From positions 496,001-560,000 of the forward strand of contig NZ_FNHN01000002.1 of NCBI RefSeq assembly GCF_900103525.1: 64,000 nucleotides of DNA. The letters are read 5' to 3'. Within the stretch, counting starts at the first letter, position 1; every line of letters begins with the position of its first letter. Below the pieces are notes generated by a model. The model was not told the origin of the DNA, did not search any database, and saw only the letters and a program-made list of their open reading frames with translations. The stretch is from Bacillus sp. OK048. GTDB lineage: Bacteria > Bacillota > Bacilli > Bacillales > Cytobacillaceae. Of the stretch, positions 47,707 through 57,144 are shown in pieces. The translations under genes and the position numbers were made by a program.

Positions 47707-47762
47707 CATTATACTAAATTTTATCTCCAATTAGCTTTTGTAGTCAAGTAAATCTGAACAAA

Positions 47763-49910
47763 CTATTTTTTTGCCAAAATTGTTAAACAAACGGGTTCCA
47801 GCACCAGTTCTTTGCTAGAAATAAATTCATTGGAATAAATTCCCGCTTTTTTATCATTGGCGAGCAGCCTCCATTTACCTTCTGGAATTTGAATTGGTTG
47901 TTTACTCCTTAGCGGATTAATGAGTAAAAGAACCTCTCGAAATTCATTACCTTGGTTCTGAAGACAAAATCCAATCAGTGGATTTTGCAGCGGTAAAATT
48001 TGAATATGTGCCCTTATTTCTTCCGCTGATTTTAATCGAAAACAAGTTAACTGTTTTCGAATTTGTATCATTCCTTTAATATAGTGAACGTTTTCTATAT
48101 ACTGGTGCTTTCGATCCCAGTCAAGTTGGTTAATATGATCTGGTGATTTATAGCTATTCCCATCGCCTCGCTTTGTTCGGAAGAATTCCTGTCCGCTGTG
48201 AAGAAATGGAATCCCCTGCGATACTAATACAAGACCCGTAGCAAGCCGGTGATATTTGATATGGAATTGATGATCTAAATCAGGCAGACACGAAACGAGT
48301 TTATCCCACATCGTGTGATTATCATGGCATTCCACATAATTTACTGATTGTGAGGGGTTAGTGAAAAGACCGCTCTCTTTTTTAACGAATCCAATGCTTC
48401 CAGCAATGGTTTCGATTGCTGCGTCATGGTAATGCTCATTTCCAAGTACATATCCTTTATCATACAAGTAAAAGGTATTCCCTTTTATGCAATCGCGGAA
48501 TTTGTCATTAAATTGACCAATATCCGGAAGCTTTGATTGATTGCGAATAATTGCTTTTTTTTCAATTGGAAGTGGAGTGTTTAGATTCCAGCCCTCGCCG
48601 ATAATTAGGGTTCCCTGTTGAATACTGTCACAAGTTTTTCTAACGTCCATCATCGTTTCACTATCTAAAATCCCCATTAAATCGAAACGAAAACCATCTA
48701 TATGATATTCCTCCATCCAAAACCGGATCGAATCGAGGATGAATTTTTTTACCATTTTTCTCTCCGAGGCAATATCATTTCCGACTCCTGTTCCATTTGC
48801 TGGAAAACCAAGCTCATTATGGCGGAAGTAATAACCTGGAACTATTTTTTCAAAGGATGAAGTTTCGCGAATATATAAATGATTATAAACAACATCCATA
48901 ATCACTCTTATTCCTTGGCTATGAATAGAATCAATTAATTGCTTGAGTTCCATGATTCTGGCATAGGGATCGGAAGGGTTTGTTGCATACGAACCCTCCG
49001 GAACATTGAAGTGAATCGGGTTATACCCCCAGTTGTATTCTTTATGAGGGTCTAATTCATCGACTCCTGCAAAATCATTGAAAGGCAGGAATTCGATATG
49101 AGTAATACCTAGATCCTTTACATAAGAAAGACCAGTGAGTTGTCCGTCTTTACCTTTTGTATTGATCTCACCAGCACCAAGAAAAAGTCCTTTATGTTCC
49201 GCGCCGCTATTTGGATGGATGGTGAAATCCCTGATATGCGTTTCGTAAATGATGGCGTCTACTGGATTCTCACAAGGAGGCAACACCGGTTTCTCCCTGT
49301 ATGTTTTCTCTAACTTTACGATTACGCCATGCTCTCCATTTGCAGTAACCGCTACAGCATAAGGATCAACTGATTCTTGCCATTCTTGATTCACTAAAAC
49401 TAGAAAAGTATATTGATAAAGTTCTAAATCAGCATTAACAACAGATGACCAAACACCTTTCTCCTCACGTCTCATCTTTATAATTTCGGAAAAGGAATTT
49501 TTCGGCTGCCTTAATTTTAATTTAACTTGCGTTGCGGTTGGAGCCCAGATCTTAAATTGTGTTTGATTGTCCCTACAACTCACGCCTAGATCATTTCCAT
49601 CATAGTAAAACCGTTCATCAAAAATATCTGTTCGAATGACTGCTCCTATTTGAAGATCTGTTTTCCCCCCATGCTCATCTAAAATCCAATAGGGATGGCC
49701 AAAAGAAATTTCTTCCTCCAGCTTACAAATATATTTATTATTATTCTCAATTTGTTGTTTTTGGATAATTTGAATAGCTCTGCTCTTTTGTGATTCGTCT
49801 GTAATCGAGAAAGTGGAAGACAAGCCTTGATGATAGGAAAGTGGAAGAAGAATCGTAATGATATCTATCTCATCTAAATAGGCTAGGAAATTACGTTCAT
49901 TGGAGTTCAT
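47763..49910 (-). CDS. amyX: Type I pullulanase AmyX
   Basis: A 715-residue intracellular debranching enzyme (GH13) cleaving alpha-1,6 links of pullulan and maltodextrins; no signal peptide is present. A CBM48-like domain (residues about 100-195) precedes the catalytic barrel with the pullulanase mark YNWGYNP and GH13 regions DVVYNH, GFRFDLMG, IIGEGW and CHDNHTMWD. It is last in an operon thpR-ytlR-amyX with gaps of 31 and 37 bases. ATG follows AGAGAGGG. Confidence 0.93.
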   Translation of the reverse strand: MNSNERNFLAYLDEIDIITILLPLSYHQGLSSTFSITDESQKSRAIQIIQKQQIENNNKYICKLEEEISFGHPYWILDEHGGKTDLQIGAVIRTDIFDERFYYDGNDLGVSCRDNQTQFKIWAPTATQVKLKLRQPKNSFSEIIKMRREEKGVWSSVVNADLELYQYTFLVLVNQEWQESVDPYAVAVTANGEHGVIVKLEKTYREKPVLPPCENPVDAIIYETHIRDFTIHPNSGAEHKGLFLGAGEINTKGKDGQLTGLSYVKDLGITHIEFLPFNDFAGVDELDPHKEYNWGYNPIHFNVPEGSYATNPSDPYARIMELKQLIDSIHSQGIRVIMDVVYNHLYIRETSSFEKIVPGYYFRHNELGFPANGTGVGNDIASERKMVKKFILDSIRFWMEEYHIDGFRFDLMGILDSETMMDVRKTCDSIQQGTLIIGEGWNLNTPLPIEKKAIIRNQSKLPDIGQFNDKFRDCIKGNTFYLYDKGYVLGNEHYHDAAIETIAGSIGFVKKESGLFTNPSQSVNYVECHDNHTMWDKLVSCLPDLDHQFHIKYHRLATGLVLVSQGIPFLHSGQEFFRTKRGDGNSYKSPDHINQLDWDRKHQYIENVHYIKGMIQIRKQLTCFRLKSAEEIRAHIQILPLQNPLIGFCLQNQGNEFREVLLLINPLRSKQPIQIPEGKWRLLANDKKAGIYSNEFISSKELVLEPVCLTILAKK

Positions 49911-49947
49911 TCGAATCCCTCTCTTTCAAATCAGTTTCTCTCATACT

Positions 49948-50880
49948 TCACACCCTCGTTAACACCTTAATGGTTTTTGTTTTCACATGAATCTTTAAAG
50001 GAGTAAATCCAATATTTTCACCATCCGCATGGACATATAAGGAGGATGAGGAGTGAATCGCAACTGCTTTGCCTTTAAAGGTTTTCACCTCTTTAAAATG
50101 AACATGCTTTCCCCAAAAAACACTGATAAAGACTGCTAATAGCTTTAACCTTGATAAATGATGAACGACTGTAATATCTAAGAGACCATCATCCGGCACT
50201 GCCTCTGGAGCAATCTTCATGCCGCCTCCGTAATAGGCTTGGTTGGAGACAGTTACAAACCATGTTTGTTCAAGTATATGCCTACGCCCATCAATTGATA
50301 AATCAATTGTGGAGGTTTTATAAGAAAATAGTTTTTTTAATAAAAAATACACATATACCAGTCGGCCTAAAGATAGTTTATTGAGCCAGGCTTTCACTTT
50401 GGAGTGGTTCACTTCATAGGAGATCAACGCATCAAACCCGGCGCCCATATTATTAATGAAAAAATGCTCGGAATCATCTTTCATGGTAATTTTGCCAACA
50501 TCTATTAAAGGAGCTTCTGTTTTCATGAGGCGAAGAATAGCTTCTAACGCTTCTTCTGGATGGGTAGGAATATGAAATCCTCTTGAAAAATCATTTCCAG
50601 AACCTCCTGGCACGAATCCAAGAGTAATATTGGTATGGTTTATTATTCCATTGACCACTTCGCTGATTGTACCGTCGCCGCCAACAGCAATAATGACTTT
50701 ATCCTCATTATTGCTGTTGGCAAATTGTTCTGCTAGTTTGATCACATGCCCATGGTATTCTGAAAAGAAAGCTTTGAAGGGGATCTGATTATTGATTAAT
50801 TTTGCTTCAACTCTTTTCCAGATAGTTAAACAGTAGCCATTCCTCGCTTTAGGATTGATAATAAAATAAATTTGTTTCAT
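49948..50880 (-). CDS. ytlR: Diacylglycerol/lipid kinase family protein YtlR
   Basis: A 310-residue protein of the DgkB/YegS lipid kinase family. The nucleotide loop VGGDGTISEVVNGI, the FVPGGSGNDFSRG motif and the C-terminal IAPEAVPDDGLLDI are typical. The lipid substrate is not known for YtlR. It is the middle gene of thpR-ytlR-amyX. Confidence 0.88.
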   Translation of the reverse strand: MKQIYFIINPKARNGYCLTIWKRVEAKLINNQIPFKAFFSEYHGHVIKLAEQFANSNNEDKVIIAVGGDGTISEVVNGIINHTNITLGFVPGGSGNDFSRGFHIPTHPEEALEAILRLMKTEAPLIDVGKITMKDDSEHFFINNMGAGFDALISYEVNHSKVKAWLNKLSLGRLVYVYFLLKKLFSYKTSTIDLSIDGRRHILEQTWFVTVSNQAYYGGGMKIAPEAVPDDGLLDITVVHHLSRLKLLAVFISVFWGKHVHFKEVKTFKGKAVAIHSSSSLYVHADGENIGFTPLKIHVKTKTIKVLTRV

Positions 50881-50911
50881 ACAACCAACCTTTAATGTTA
50901 ATTTTCTCTTT

Positions 50912-51478
50912 TTATTCCAAGTGGTAACTCGTTTTCACCTCGTACTTTGGTGTTTTATCAAGATGTGTTTGGTATAATACTACCTCATTCACCTTAAATC
51001 TAAGTGGTTCTGGCTGAACCGCGTTCCAACTATCAAGGAGTTCTATATGAAATTGTTGATCTCCTGCCCACTTCCTGGCAAGGGTAATATGAGGTTTAAA
51101 AGGTCTTGTTTCAAGTTGAAATCCAGCTTCCCTGCAAGCCGTAAACACTTTTTTCCTAACTCCATGTAACTCAGTACTAGCCTTTGTATCCACCCAGAAA
51201 ATCCGTGGTGAATCTACTTTTCCAAAGGTTCCAAGCTTGTTCATTTCTAAAAAAAATCCCTTTGTATCGCGTAATGCCTCAAGAACATTTTCCACAGCAA
51301 TAGAAAGTTTTTCAGAAGGAGCATTGCCTAAAAAAGCTAGTGTAATATGCAAGTCTTGATGATGAACCCAGCGATTAAATGGAAAAAGTTCTTTTAACTG
51401 CTCACTATTCTTTTTCATCATTAATTTAGTTTCTTCGGGTATTTTTATCGCGAAGAAATAATGTGTTTGCTGATTCAT
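50912..51478 (-). CDS. thpR: RNA 2',3'-cyclic phosphodiesterase ThpR (YtlP)
   Basis: A 188-residue 2H phosphoesterase (LigT family), opening 2',3'-cyclic phosphates of RNA to 2'-phosphates. Both HxTx motifs are present: LHITLAFLG (H44, T46) and KPHITLARK. It heads the operon thpR-ytlR-amyX, after the dat terminator. The biological substrate is unknown. Confidence 0.88.
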   Translation of the reverse strand: MNQQTHYFFAIKIPEETKLMMKKNSEQLKELFPFNRWVHHQDLHITLAFLGNAPSEKLSIAVENVLEALRDTKGFFLEMNKLGTFGKVDSPRIFWVDTKASTELHGVRKKVFTACREAGFQLETRPFKPHITLARKWAGDQQFHIELLDSWNAVQPEPLRFKVNEVVLYQTHLDKTPKYEVKTSYHLE

Positions 51479-51550
51479 AACTTATCATCCACTTTCTTAT
51501 TTTAGACTATTTTTTACAACTTGTATGTATGATAAAACTTCGATTCCTTT

Positions 51551-51594
51551 TAAAAAAATGTGCATCAGACTTTTTTCATCTGCTGCACATTTTA
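51551..51594 (-). terminator. Terminator of dat
   Basis: ATGTGCAnCAGA/TCTGnTGCACAT stem followed by TTTTTTTAA on the minus strand. Confidence 0.85.
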
Positions 51595-51601
51595 CTATTA
51601 C

Positions 51602-52462
51602 TTATCTAACTAGGATACCGCATTGTTTCTCAATTTCTTTTTCAAATAGTTTTTGCAGTTTTTTGGTGATTGGACCTGGAGCTCCTTCATTTACCTTATT
51701 CCCGTTTATCTCAATTATTGGCGTTACTTCAGCTGTTGTACTTGATAAGAATACCTCTTCTGCTTCAGCAAGCTCTACTACCGTGAATGTCCGCTCAATA
51801 ACCGGGATATTATTTTTTCCACAAAGGTCCAAAATAACATCTTTTGTAATCCCTTTTAGGATTAGGTTATTTGATTCATGTGTGATTACTGTTCCATCTT
51901 TTACAATAAAGATATTCGAGGAGCTGCCTTCAGTAACATCTTGGCCCCGGTGTTGAATGGCTTCAAAACAACCCTGCTCGCTTGCCTTTTGTTTCGCCAT
52001 TAGATTTGCAAGTAAATTTAAGCTTTTAATATCACAGCGAAGCCAGCGAATATCCTCCGTCAAAATTGTCTTTACTCCTGTTTTCAAGTTGTCGAGCGGT
52101 CTAACTGCCCGAATGGCATAGGCAATAAGTGTGGGAGGAACATTACCGGCTGGAAAAACATGATTTCGTGGTGCAACCCCTCGAGTGACTTGCATATAAA
52201 TATTGCCTGTTTCAAGATTATTTTTACTAAGAAGTTCTTCTATCATTTCCGTTAATTGCTGCGGGGTATATGGCAACGAAATTCCTATACTTTCAGCGCT
52301 TTTAGCAAATCTAGTTAAATGTTCAGCTGCCGTAAACATTTTACCATTATAAACACGAATTACTTCGTAAACACCATCACCAAACTGATAGCCACGATCT
52401 TCGACATCTACCTTGGCTTCTGAACGCTCAATAATTTCTCCATTTACTAATGCATATTCCAT
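51602..52462 (-). CDS. dat: D-alanine aminotransferase
   Basis: A 286-residue fold-type IV PLP enzyme exchanging amino groups between D-alanine and 2-oxo acids, giving D-Glu/D-Ala for the wall. The start ALVNGEI, the YQFGDGVYEVIRVY motif and PLP lysine K146 (CDIKSLNLLA) match Dat rather than BCAT. It lies 22 bases downstream of pepV, so they form a two-gene operon ended by a strong terminator; a dipeptidase supplying amino acids fits well. Confidence 0.93.
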   Translation of the reverse strand: MEYALVNGEIIERSEAKVDVEDRGYQFGDGVYEVIRVYNGKMFTAAEHLTRFAKSAESIGISLPYTPQQLTEMIEELLSKNNLETGNIYMQVTRGVAPRNHVFPAGNVPPTLIAYAIRAVRPLDNLKTGVKTILTEDIRWLRCDIKSLNLLANLMAKQKASEQGCFEAIQHRGQDVTEGSSSNIFIVKDGTVITHESNNLILKGITKDVILDLCGKNNIPVIERTFTVVELAEAEEVFLSSTTAEVTPIIEINGNKVNEGAPGPITKKLQKLFEKEIEKQCGILVR

Positions 52463-52484
52463 TCTTCCACTTCCCTTGTTAATT

Positions 52485-53906
52485 TTACTTGGCTAATTCA
52501 TAAATTGCCTGTGCATATATGGCCGTTGCTTTCAATAAATCATCGATATCAATATATTCATCCTTTTGATGCGCAATATCTGGTCTGCCTGGAAACAAAG
52601 GACCAAATGCCACCCCTGCTTTTAAGGAACGGGCATAGGTTCCTCCGCCAATGGCAATCAATTCAGCCTTTTCACCGGTTTGTTCTTCGTAAACCTTTTT
52701 CAATGTTTGGATCAAGAATTCATTCTCGTCCACGTGATGTGGCTTTGTATCTTTATATTTTGAAATGACAAAAGCTTCATTCAACAAAAGAGCATCTAGC
52801 TTTTCTTTGGTAGCATCCATATTGTTCGTCACCGGGTATCTGCAGGTCATTCCGATGCTTCCACCCGATTTAGGAGAATAAGAAAGTTTGCCCGGGTTAA
52901 TCGTTAACTCACCAGAGATATCATCCGAATATGAAACTCCAAGGTTCACACCTCTCGAATCATTATAAAAATAGGTTGATACGAATTTGAAATAATGGGC
53001 AGCCGAATCGTCTACGTCTAATTTAGAGAGGAATTCTGCTAAAAATAATCCCGCATTTCTCCCATTTTTCGGCTCCATTCCGTGAGCAGATATTCCTTTT
53101 ACTACAAGGATTAACTCTCCGTTTTCAACATATGAGCTATTTTCTATTTCTACTTGCTTCATGAAATCTGTGTAACGTTGGACTACCTCCATTTGATTCG
53201 CTTTAATGTTTAATCGGGCTGTTGCAAAATCCGGAACCATATTGTATCTTTGTCCGGAAGTAAAGCTAAGAACTTCTACATTTGCTGTTCCTGTTCCTGT
53301 TTCTGCACCGGACATTTTCTGGGTCATATCTAAATCAGCGATTCCCTTTTCAGCATTAATAATCGGAAAATCCGCGTCAGGTGCGAAACCTAAGGTTGGC
53401 ATTTCCTCTTCTTTAAAATAATGCTCGACACAGCGCCAATCGCTTTCTTCATCGGTACCGATAATCATCCGCACACGCTTATTGATTGGCACCCCCAGCT
53501 CTTTAACAATTTTCATCGCATAATAAGCAGCCATCGTCGGGCCCTTATCATCAATTGCACCACGGGCATATATTTTCCCATCGCGAATTTCAGCAGCAAA
53601 AGGATCACTAGTCCAGCCATCACCTTCTGGAACAACATCAACATGGCAGAGAATACCGAGCAGCTCCTCTCCTTGACCAAATTCTAAGTGCCCTGCTAAA
53701 TTTCCAACATTCTTGGGAATAAATCCATCCTTTTCACCAAGTATCAGCATAAAATCTAACGCTTCTTTCACACCTTTTCCAAGTGGGGCATCAGGAAATG
53801 TATGTTCTTCATCTAACAGACTCTTAATATGTAATAGGTTCCGTGTGTCTTTTAAAAGTTCAGCTTTTCTCTTTTCAACTTCATCCATCCAATTTATCTT
53901 TATCAA
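52485..53906 (-). CDS. pepV: Dipeptidase PepV (M20 family)
   Basis: A 473-residue zinc dipeptidase. Metal ligands appear in GILCHVDVVPEGDGW, RGAIDDKGPTMAAYY and GTDEESDW, with the later GGGTYARS. Length is normal for PepV. The start gives MIKINWMDEVEKRK after GAGGAAC; an internal ATG (MDEVEKRK) five residues later is an alternative. It lies upstream of dat. Confidence 0.9.
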   Translation of the reverse strand: MIKINWMDEVEKRKAELLKDTRNLLHIKSLLDEEHTFPDAPLGKGVKEALDFMLILGEKDGFIPKNVGNLAGHLEFGQGEELLGILCHVDVVPEGDGWTSDPFAAEIRDGKIYARGAIDDKGPTMAAYYAMKIVKELGVPINKRVRMIIGTDEESDWRCVEHYFKEEEMPTLGFAPDADFPIINAEKGIADLDMTQKMSGAETGTGTANVEVLSFTSGQRYNMVPDFATARLNIKANQMEVVQRYTDFMKQVEIENSSYVENGELILVVKGISAHGMEPKNGRNAGLFLAEFLSKLDVDDSAAHYFKFVSTYFYNDSRGVNLGVSYSDDISGELTINPGKLSYSPKSGGSIGMTCRYPVTNNMDATKEKLDALLLNEAFVISKYKDTKPHHVDENEFLIQTLKKVYEEQTGEKAELIAIGGGTYARSLKAGVAFGPLFPGRPDIAHQKDEYIDIDDLLKATAIYAQAIYELAK

Positions 53907-54307
53907 TGGTGTGTTCCTCCTTGATTTACACGTTTGCCCAATATCTTATCAATTTTTCTATGAAAAACGAAATGATTTTTCAACTTGTCCCACTGTTAAT
54001 TTACACAAAATTCAATTAATTTGTCATAATCTTAACATTTACACCCATAGACTATAGTAAGAATCACGAAAGGGAGGCGAAAAAACGAAAATTCTTGTAA
54101 AGTTGTTGTGTTTTTTATGTAAATTATTCACTAATGGTGGAAATTTTCAGAAATTGTGGTTACAATAATTGTAAGTCATCTGGGTATCCACTACAACTAT
54201 CTATTTTCTAAAGGAGTTGTCTGCGGAAGAAAATTACATACTAATCAAAGAGGCTGTCGGTAGAGGGATTACGCCATAGGTTTGAAATTAGGATAGGGAG
54301 TGGTTCT
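53907..54307. other. Intergenic region between pepV and ytzE
   Basis: About 400 AT-rich bases between divergent genes. No clear promoter, hairpin or RNA element is recognisable. A 20-codon frame beginning at a TTG directly after AAAGGAG near 54212 ends TAG; spacing is wrong for translation, so it is not annotated. Confidence 0.5.
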
Positions 54308-54529
54308 TTGAAACCTTCGACTAACCGGATGTTAAACCGCATCAAATGCATCTACATGTTTATACGTAACAAAGGTACAGTCACGACGCAAGAACTTGTA
54401 GAGGAATTTGGTATCACTCCTCGCACCATTCAACGAGATTTAAATGTTTTAGCCTATAATGACTTGGTTATAAGCCCAAGCCGCGGAAAATGGACAACAA
54501 CACAAAAGAAAGTAAAAATGTCGTCATAA
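54308..54529 (+). CDS. ytzE: Short DeoR-type helix-turn-helix protein YtzE
   Basis: A 73-residue protein that consists only of a DeoR-type winged helix (TTQELVEEFGITPRTIQRDL). It lacks the sugar-phosphate-binding domain of full DeoR regulators, as in B. subtilis YtzE, so it is naturally short and not truncated. TTG start with GGGAGTGG upstream. Targets are unknown. Confidence 0.88.
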   Translation: MKPSTNRMLNRIKCIYMFIRNKGTVTTQELVEEFGITPRTIQRDLNVLAYNDLVISPSRGKWTTTQKKVKMSS

Positions 54530-54547
54530 ATATATAAAAAACACAGC

Positions 54548-54577
54548 AAACTAGTCCTGAGGGCTAGTTTTTTTTTG
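54548..54577 (+). terminator. Terminator of ytzE
   Basis: AACTAGnCC/GGnCTAGTT stem with eight T after it on the plus strand. Confidence 0.85.
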
Positions 54578-54679
54578 AATTTTTTCATTTAAATCCCTAC
54601 TACCCTATGATATATTAGTATAATACTTTAACGCCTAAAAGCGTTTGAGCATAAAAGACTTTTACGAGGGTAGGAAACC

Positions 54680-56014
54680 ATGGAAAATAATCAAGAGTTA
54701 AAAAAAGGATTACTACCAAGACATGTCCAGTTTATTGCGTTAGCAGGCATGATTGGTACAGGAATTTTTAAAGGAAGTTCTGATACATTAAATATTGCCG
54801 GACCTAGTGTTGTTTTTACCTATTTGATTGGAGGGTTATTATTATTTATTGTGATGGCCGCCTTAGGTGAAATGGCAATTGCTTTTCCGAACCACAACGT
54901 CCAATTGCTCCTTTATAAAGCATTTGGTTTTCAGCTATCGTATATAAATGGATGGCTGTATTGGATAAACTGGACCATCGTTATCACTGTTGAACTGTTA
55001 GCAGCAGGAAGCTTTCTACAATTTTGGTATCCTTCGATTCCCTTATGGCTTCTTAGCCTGTTCTGTGCAGCCATTATCATTGGCATTAATTTATTTCCAG
55101 TTAAATACTATGGTGAGCTGGAGTTTTGGTTTGCTGGGATCAAGATTGTTGCATTAGTTGCTTTTATCTTACTAGGTGCTCTCATTATATTTGGGATTAT
55201 GCCAAGTAATATTGAGGATCCACTTTCAAATTATACAGCACATGGCGGTTTTTTCCCTCATGGATGGAGTGGAATGCTGAGTGCGTTTTTGGTGGTTATG
55301 TTTTCTTATGGCGGAGCAGAATTAATTGGGGTGGCGGTTACCGAGACAAAGGATGCGGAGCGCGTCATGCCAAGTATTATTAAAGGTGCTGTTTGGAGGG
55401 TAATTATTTTTTATATCTTCCCTATCTTAATTATTTGCGGCATTATGCCTTGGAATCAAGTAACCGGTCAAAACAGTCCATTTGTTCAAGTTTTCAATAT
55501 TACTGGATTACCAGGTGCTGCACATGTGATGAATTTCATCCTTCTTACTGCTGTCCTTTCGGCTGCAAACTCTGGTATCTATGCAACATCGAGAACTCTT
55601 TTTTCAATGGCTAAAAGCGGAGTTGCGCCGAAAAGCTTGATGAAAACCACTAGAAACGGGATTCCCATTATCGGACTTATGATTACAACCGTTTTTATTT
55701 TAGCTGGGGTTTTCTTAGCCTACATTAGTCCTGATAAAATCATCAGTTATCTTATGACCATACCGGGTTTCACGGTTATGTTGGTTTGGATAGGCATCTG
55801 TGCAGCCCATTTAAAGCTTCGATCACAGTATAAAGTTAAACCATCCTTTCAAGTAAAGTGGTTCCCATTTACTACTATTATTGCCATTTTAGCGTTGAGT
55901 TTAATTTTTATTGGATTTATTTTCAGTCCAAACAATCTAATCGGCACAACCGTTTCCTTAGTAATTGTGGGAGTCCTAATCATCCTTTCATTTATAGCAA
56001 AAAAGAAGAAGTGA
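54680..56014 (+). CDS. APC-family amino acid permease
   Basis: A 444-residue membrane transporter with about 12 hydrophobic segments. The APC signature GMIGTGIFKGSSD in helix 1 and ANSGIYATSRTLFSMAKSG mark the amino-acid transporter (AAT/GabP-like) subfamily. The substrate cannot be read from sequence. No riboswitch or T-box precedes it. Start ATG with GAGGGTAGG upstream. Flanked by terminators, it is monocistronic. I do not recognise a B. subtilis orthologue at this site. Confidence 0.85.
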   Translation: MENNQELKKGLLPRHVQFIALAGMIGTGIFKGSSDTLNIAGPSVVFTYLIGGLLLFIVMAALGEMAIAFPNHNVQLLLYKAFGFQLSYINGWLYWINWTIVITVELLAAGSFLQFWYPSIPLWLLSLFCAAIIIGINLFPVKYYGELEFWFAGIKIVALVAFILLGALIIFGIMPSNIEDPLSNYTAHGGFFPHGWSGMLSAFLVVMFSYGGAELIGVAVTETKDAERVMPSIIKGAVWRVIIFYIFPILIICGIMPWNQVTGQNSPFVQVFNITGLPGAAHVMNFILLTAVLSAANSGIYATSRTLFSMAKSGVAPKSLMKTTRNGIPIIGLMITTVFILAGVFLAYISPDKIISYLMTIPGFTVMLVWIGICAAHLKLRSQYKVKPSFQVKWFPFTTIIAILALSLIFIGFIFSPNNLIGTTVSLVIVGVLIILSFIAKKKK

Positions 56015-56046
56015 TCTCCTTATTGGGGGGCCACTTCTTCTTTTTC
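56003..56046 (+). terminator. Terminator of the permease gene, overlapping its stop
   Basis: AAGAAGAAGTG/CACTTCTTCTT stem then TTTCG; the 5' arm includes the last codons. Confidence 0.8.
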
Positions 56047-56061
56047 GTTTTGAGGTATTCA

Positions 56062-56260
56062 CCCGTAATTGTGACCATAAATATGTCAACTTTTAATTAC
56101 GGGCACTATCCAACCTTTATTGTGACCATAATTTCGCCAACTTTAATTACGGGCACTATCCACCCTTTATTGTGACCGTAATTTCGCCAACTTTAATTTA
56201 CGGGCACCATCCAATCTTTATTGTGACCATAATTTCGCCAACTTTAATTTACGGGCACTC
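56062..56260. repeat. Four-copy 50/51-bp tandem repeat
   Basis: GTGACC anchors occur at 56071, 56122, 56172 and 56223 (steps 51, 50, 51). Each unit has GGGCACTAT-N9-ATTGTGACC, an imperfect hairpin, plus a linker ATAATTTCGCCAACTTTAAT. Units differ at only a few positions. Located between the convergent permease and ATPase genes; no open frame is conserved across units. Confidence 0.9.
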
Positions 56261-56278
56261 AAAATTAAACAAATAACT

Positions 56279-57004
56279 TTATTCTTCCTCTTTAAAAAGT
56301 TCATAAAGAAATCTTTTTCTATTCTCTAAAAAATATTTCGTCAGCGTGTAATGGTCTGTACTTTCATAGTCGATTTTTGAAATTTGACCGTGGTCGAAGC
56401 TATAGATTTCAGCATCTGGATACCCTAGCAGGATCGGAGAATGTGTGGCAATGATGAACTGAGCAGCCCCTTGTGTTTCAAGGTCATGGATGACTTTCAA
56501 GAGAGATAATTGTCGTGCAGGAGATAATGCCGCCTCTGGTTCATCCAATAAGTATAGCGCTTCTCCATTAAACCGATTGAGAAATAAGGACAAAAACGAT
56601 TCTCCATGGGATTGTTTTAATAATGATTTTCCCCCGTAGTCTTTAAATCCATTCTCATCTACATCATCAATATGAGTAGCAAAATGATAAAACGATTCTG
56701 CTCGCAAAAAGAAGCCATTGGTAACTTTAGGCATCCAAGAAAGCTTTATGTATTCACTAAGCTCTGAATCTTTCTCATATACTTCATAAAAATTATTTCT
56801 TCCGCCGCCTGCAGTATTAAAACCACATTGGTCAGCAATCGCTTCTAATAAAGTAGATTTCCCTGATCCATTTTCACCCACAAAGAAGGTAACATTCCTT
56901 TCAAACTTCAACTCATTGAGGCTCGTTATTGATGGAATCGAAAAAGGGTAATCACTAACGTTTGGAACGTTATCTTTTAATAAAGCAACTCTTTTTAAAA
57001 ACAT
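56279..57004 (-). CDS. Stand-alone AAA/ABC-type ATPase
   Basis: A 241-residue protein made of one ABC/SMC-like ATPase domain: Walker A GENGSGKST, a signature-like HGESFLSLF, Walker B LYLLDEPEAAL and switch histidine ATHSP. There is no transmembrane or partner domain. Such small AAA proteins (COG3910-like) occur widely in Bacilli, and some resemble OLD/RecF-type defence ATPases, but no nuclease or toxin is next to it. Function is unknown. Confidence 0.8.
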   Translation of the reverse strand: MFLKRVALLKDNVPNVSDYPFSIPSITSLNELKFERNVTFFVGENGSGKSTLLEAIADQCGFNTAGGGRNNFYEVYEKDSELSEYIKLSWMPKVTNGFFLRAESFYHFATHIDDVDENGFKDYGGKSLLKQSHGESFLSLFLNRFNGEALYLLDEPEAALSPARQLSLLKVIHDLETQGAAQFIIATHSPILLGYPDAEIYSFDHGQISKIDYESTDHYTLTKYFLENRKRFLYELFKEEE

Positions 57005-57055
57005 AATCAGTCACCACTCATTTTTATCTTTGTTACCATTTTACACGATAAATGT

Positions 57056-57085
57056 AAAAAACAGCTTTACTTTTTAGTAAAGCTG
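57056..57085 (-). terminator. Terminator of speD
   Basis: CAGCTTTACT/AGTAAAGCTG stem then TTTTTTAC on the minus strand. Confidence 0.85.
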
Positions 57086-57144
57086 CGTGCTTTCCTTTTG
57101 GCTACTATTCGGCATATTAATGCGATGAGTAGGATTGTCATGCA

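Noticed and set aside
54212..54280. 20-codon leader-peptide-like frame before ytzE
   Set aside because: The TTG directly abuts AAAGGAG, so spacing is unsuitable for initiation, and no attenuator follows.
53907..54307. Riboswitch in the pepV-ytzE gap
   Set aside because: No recognisable aptamer core or terminator; the region is plain AT-rich DNA.
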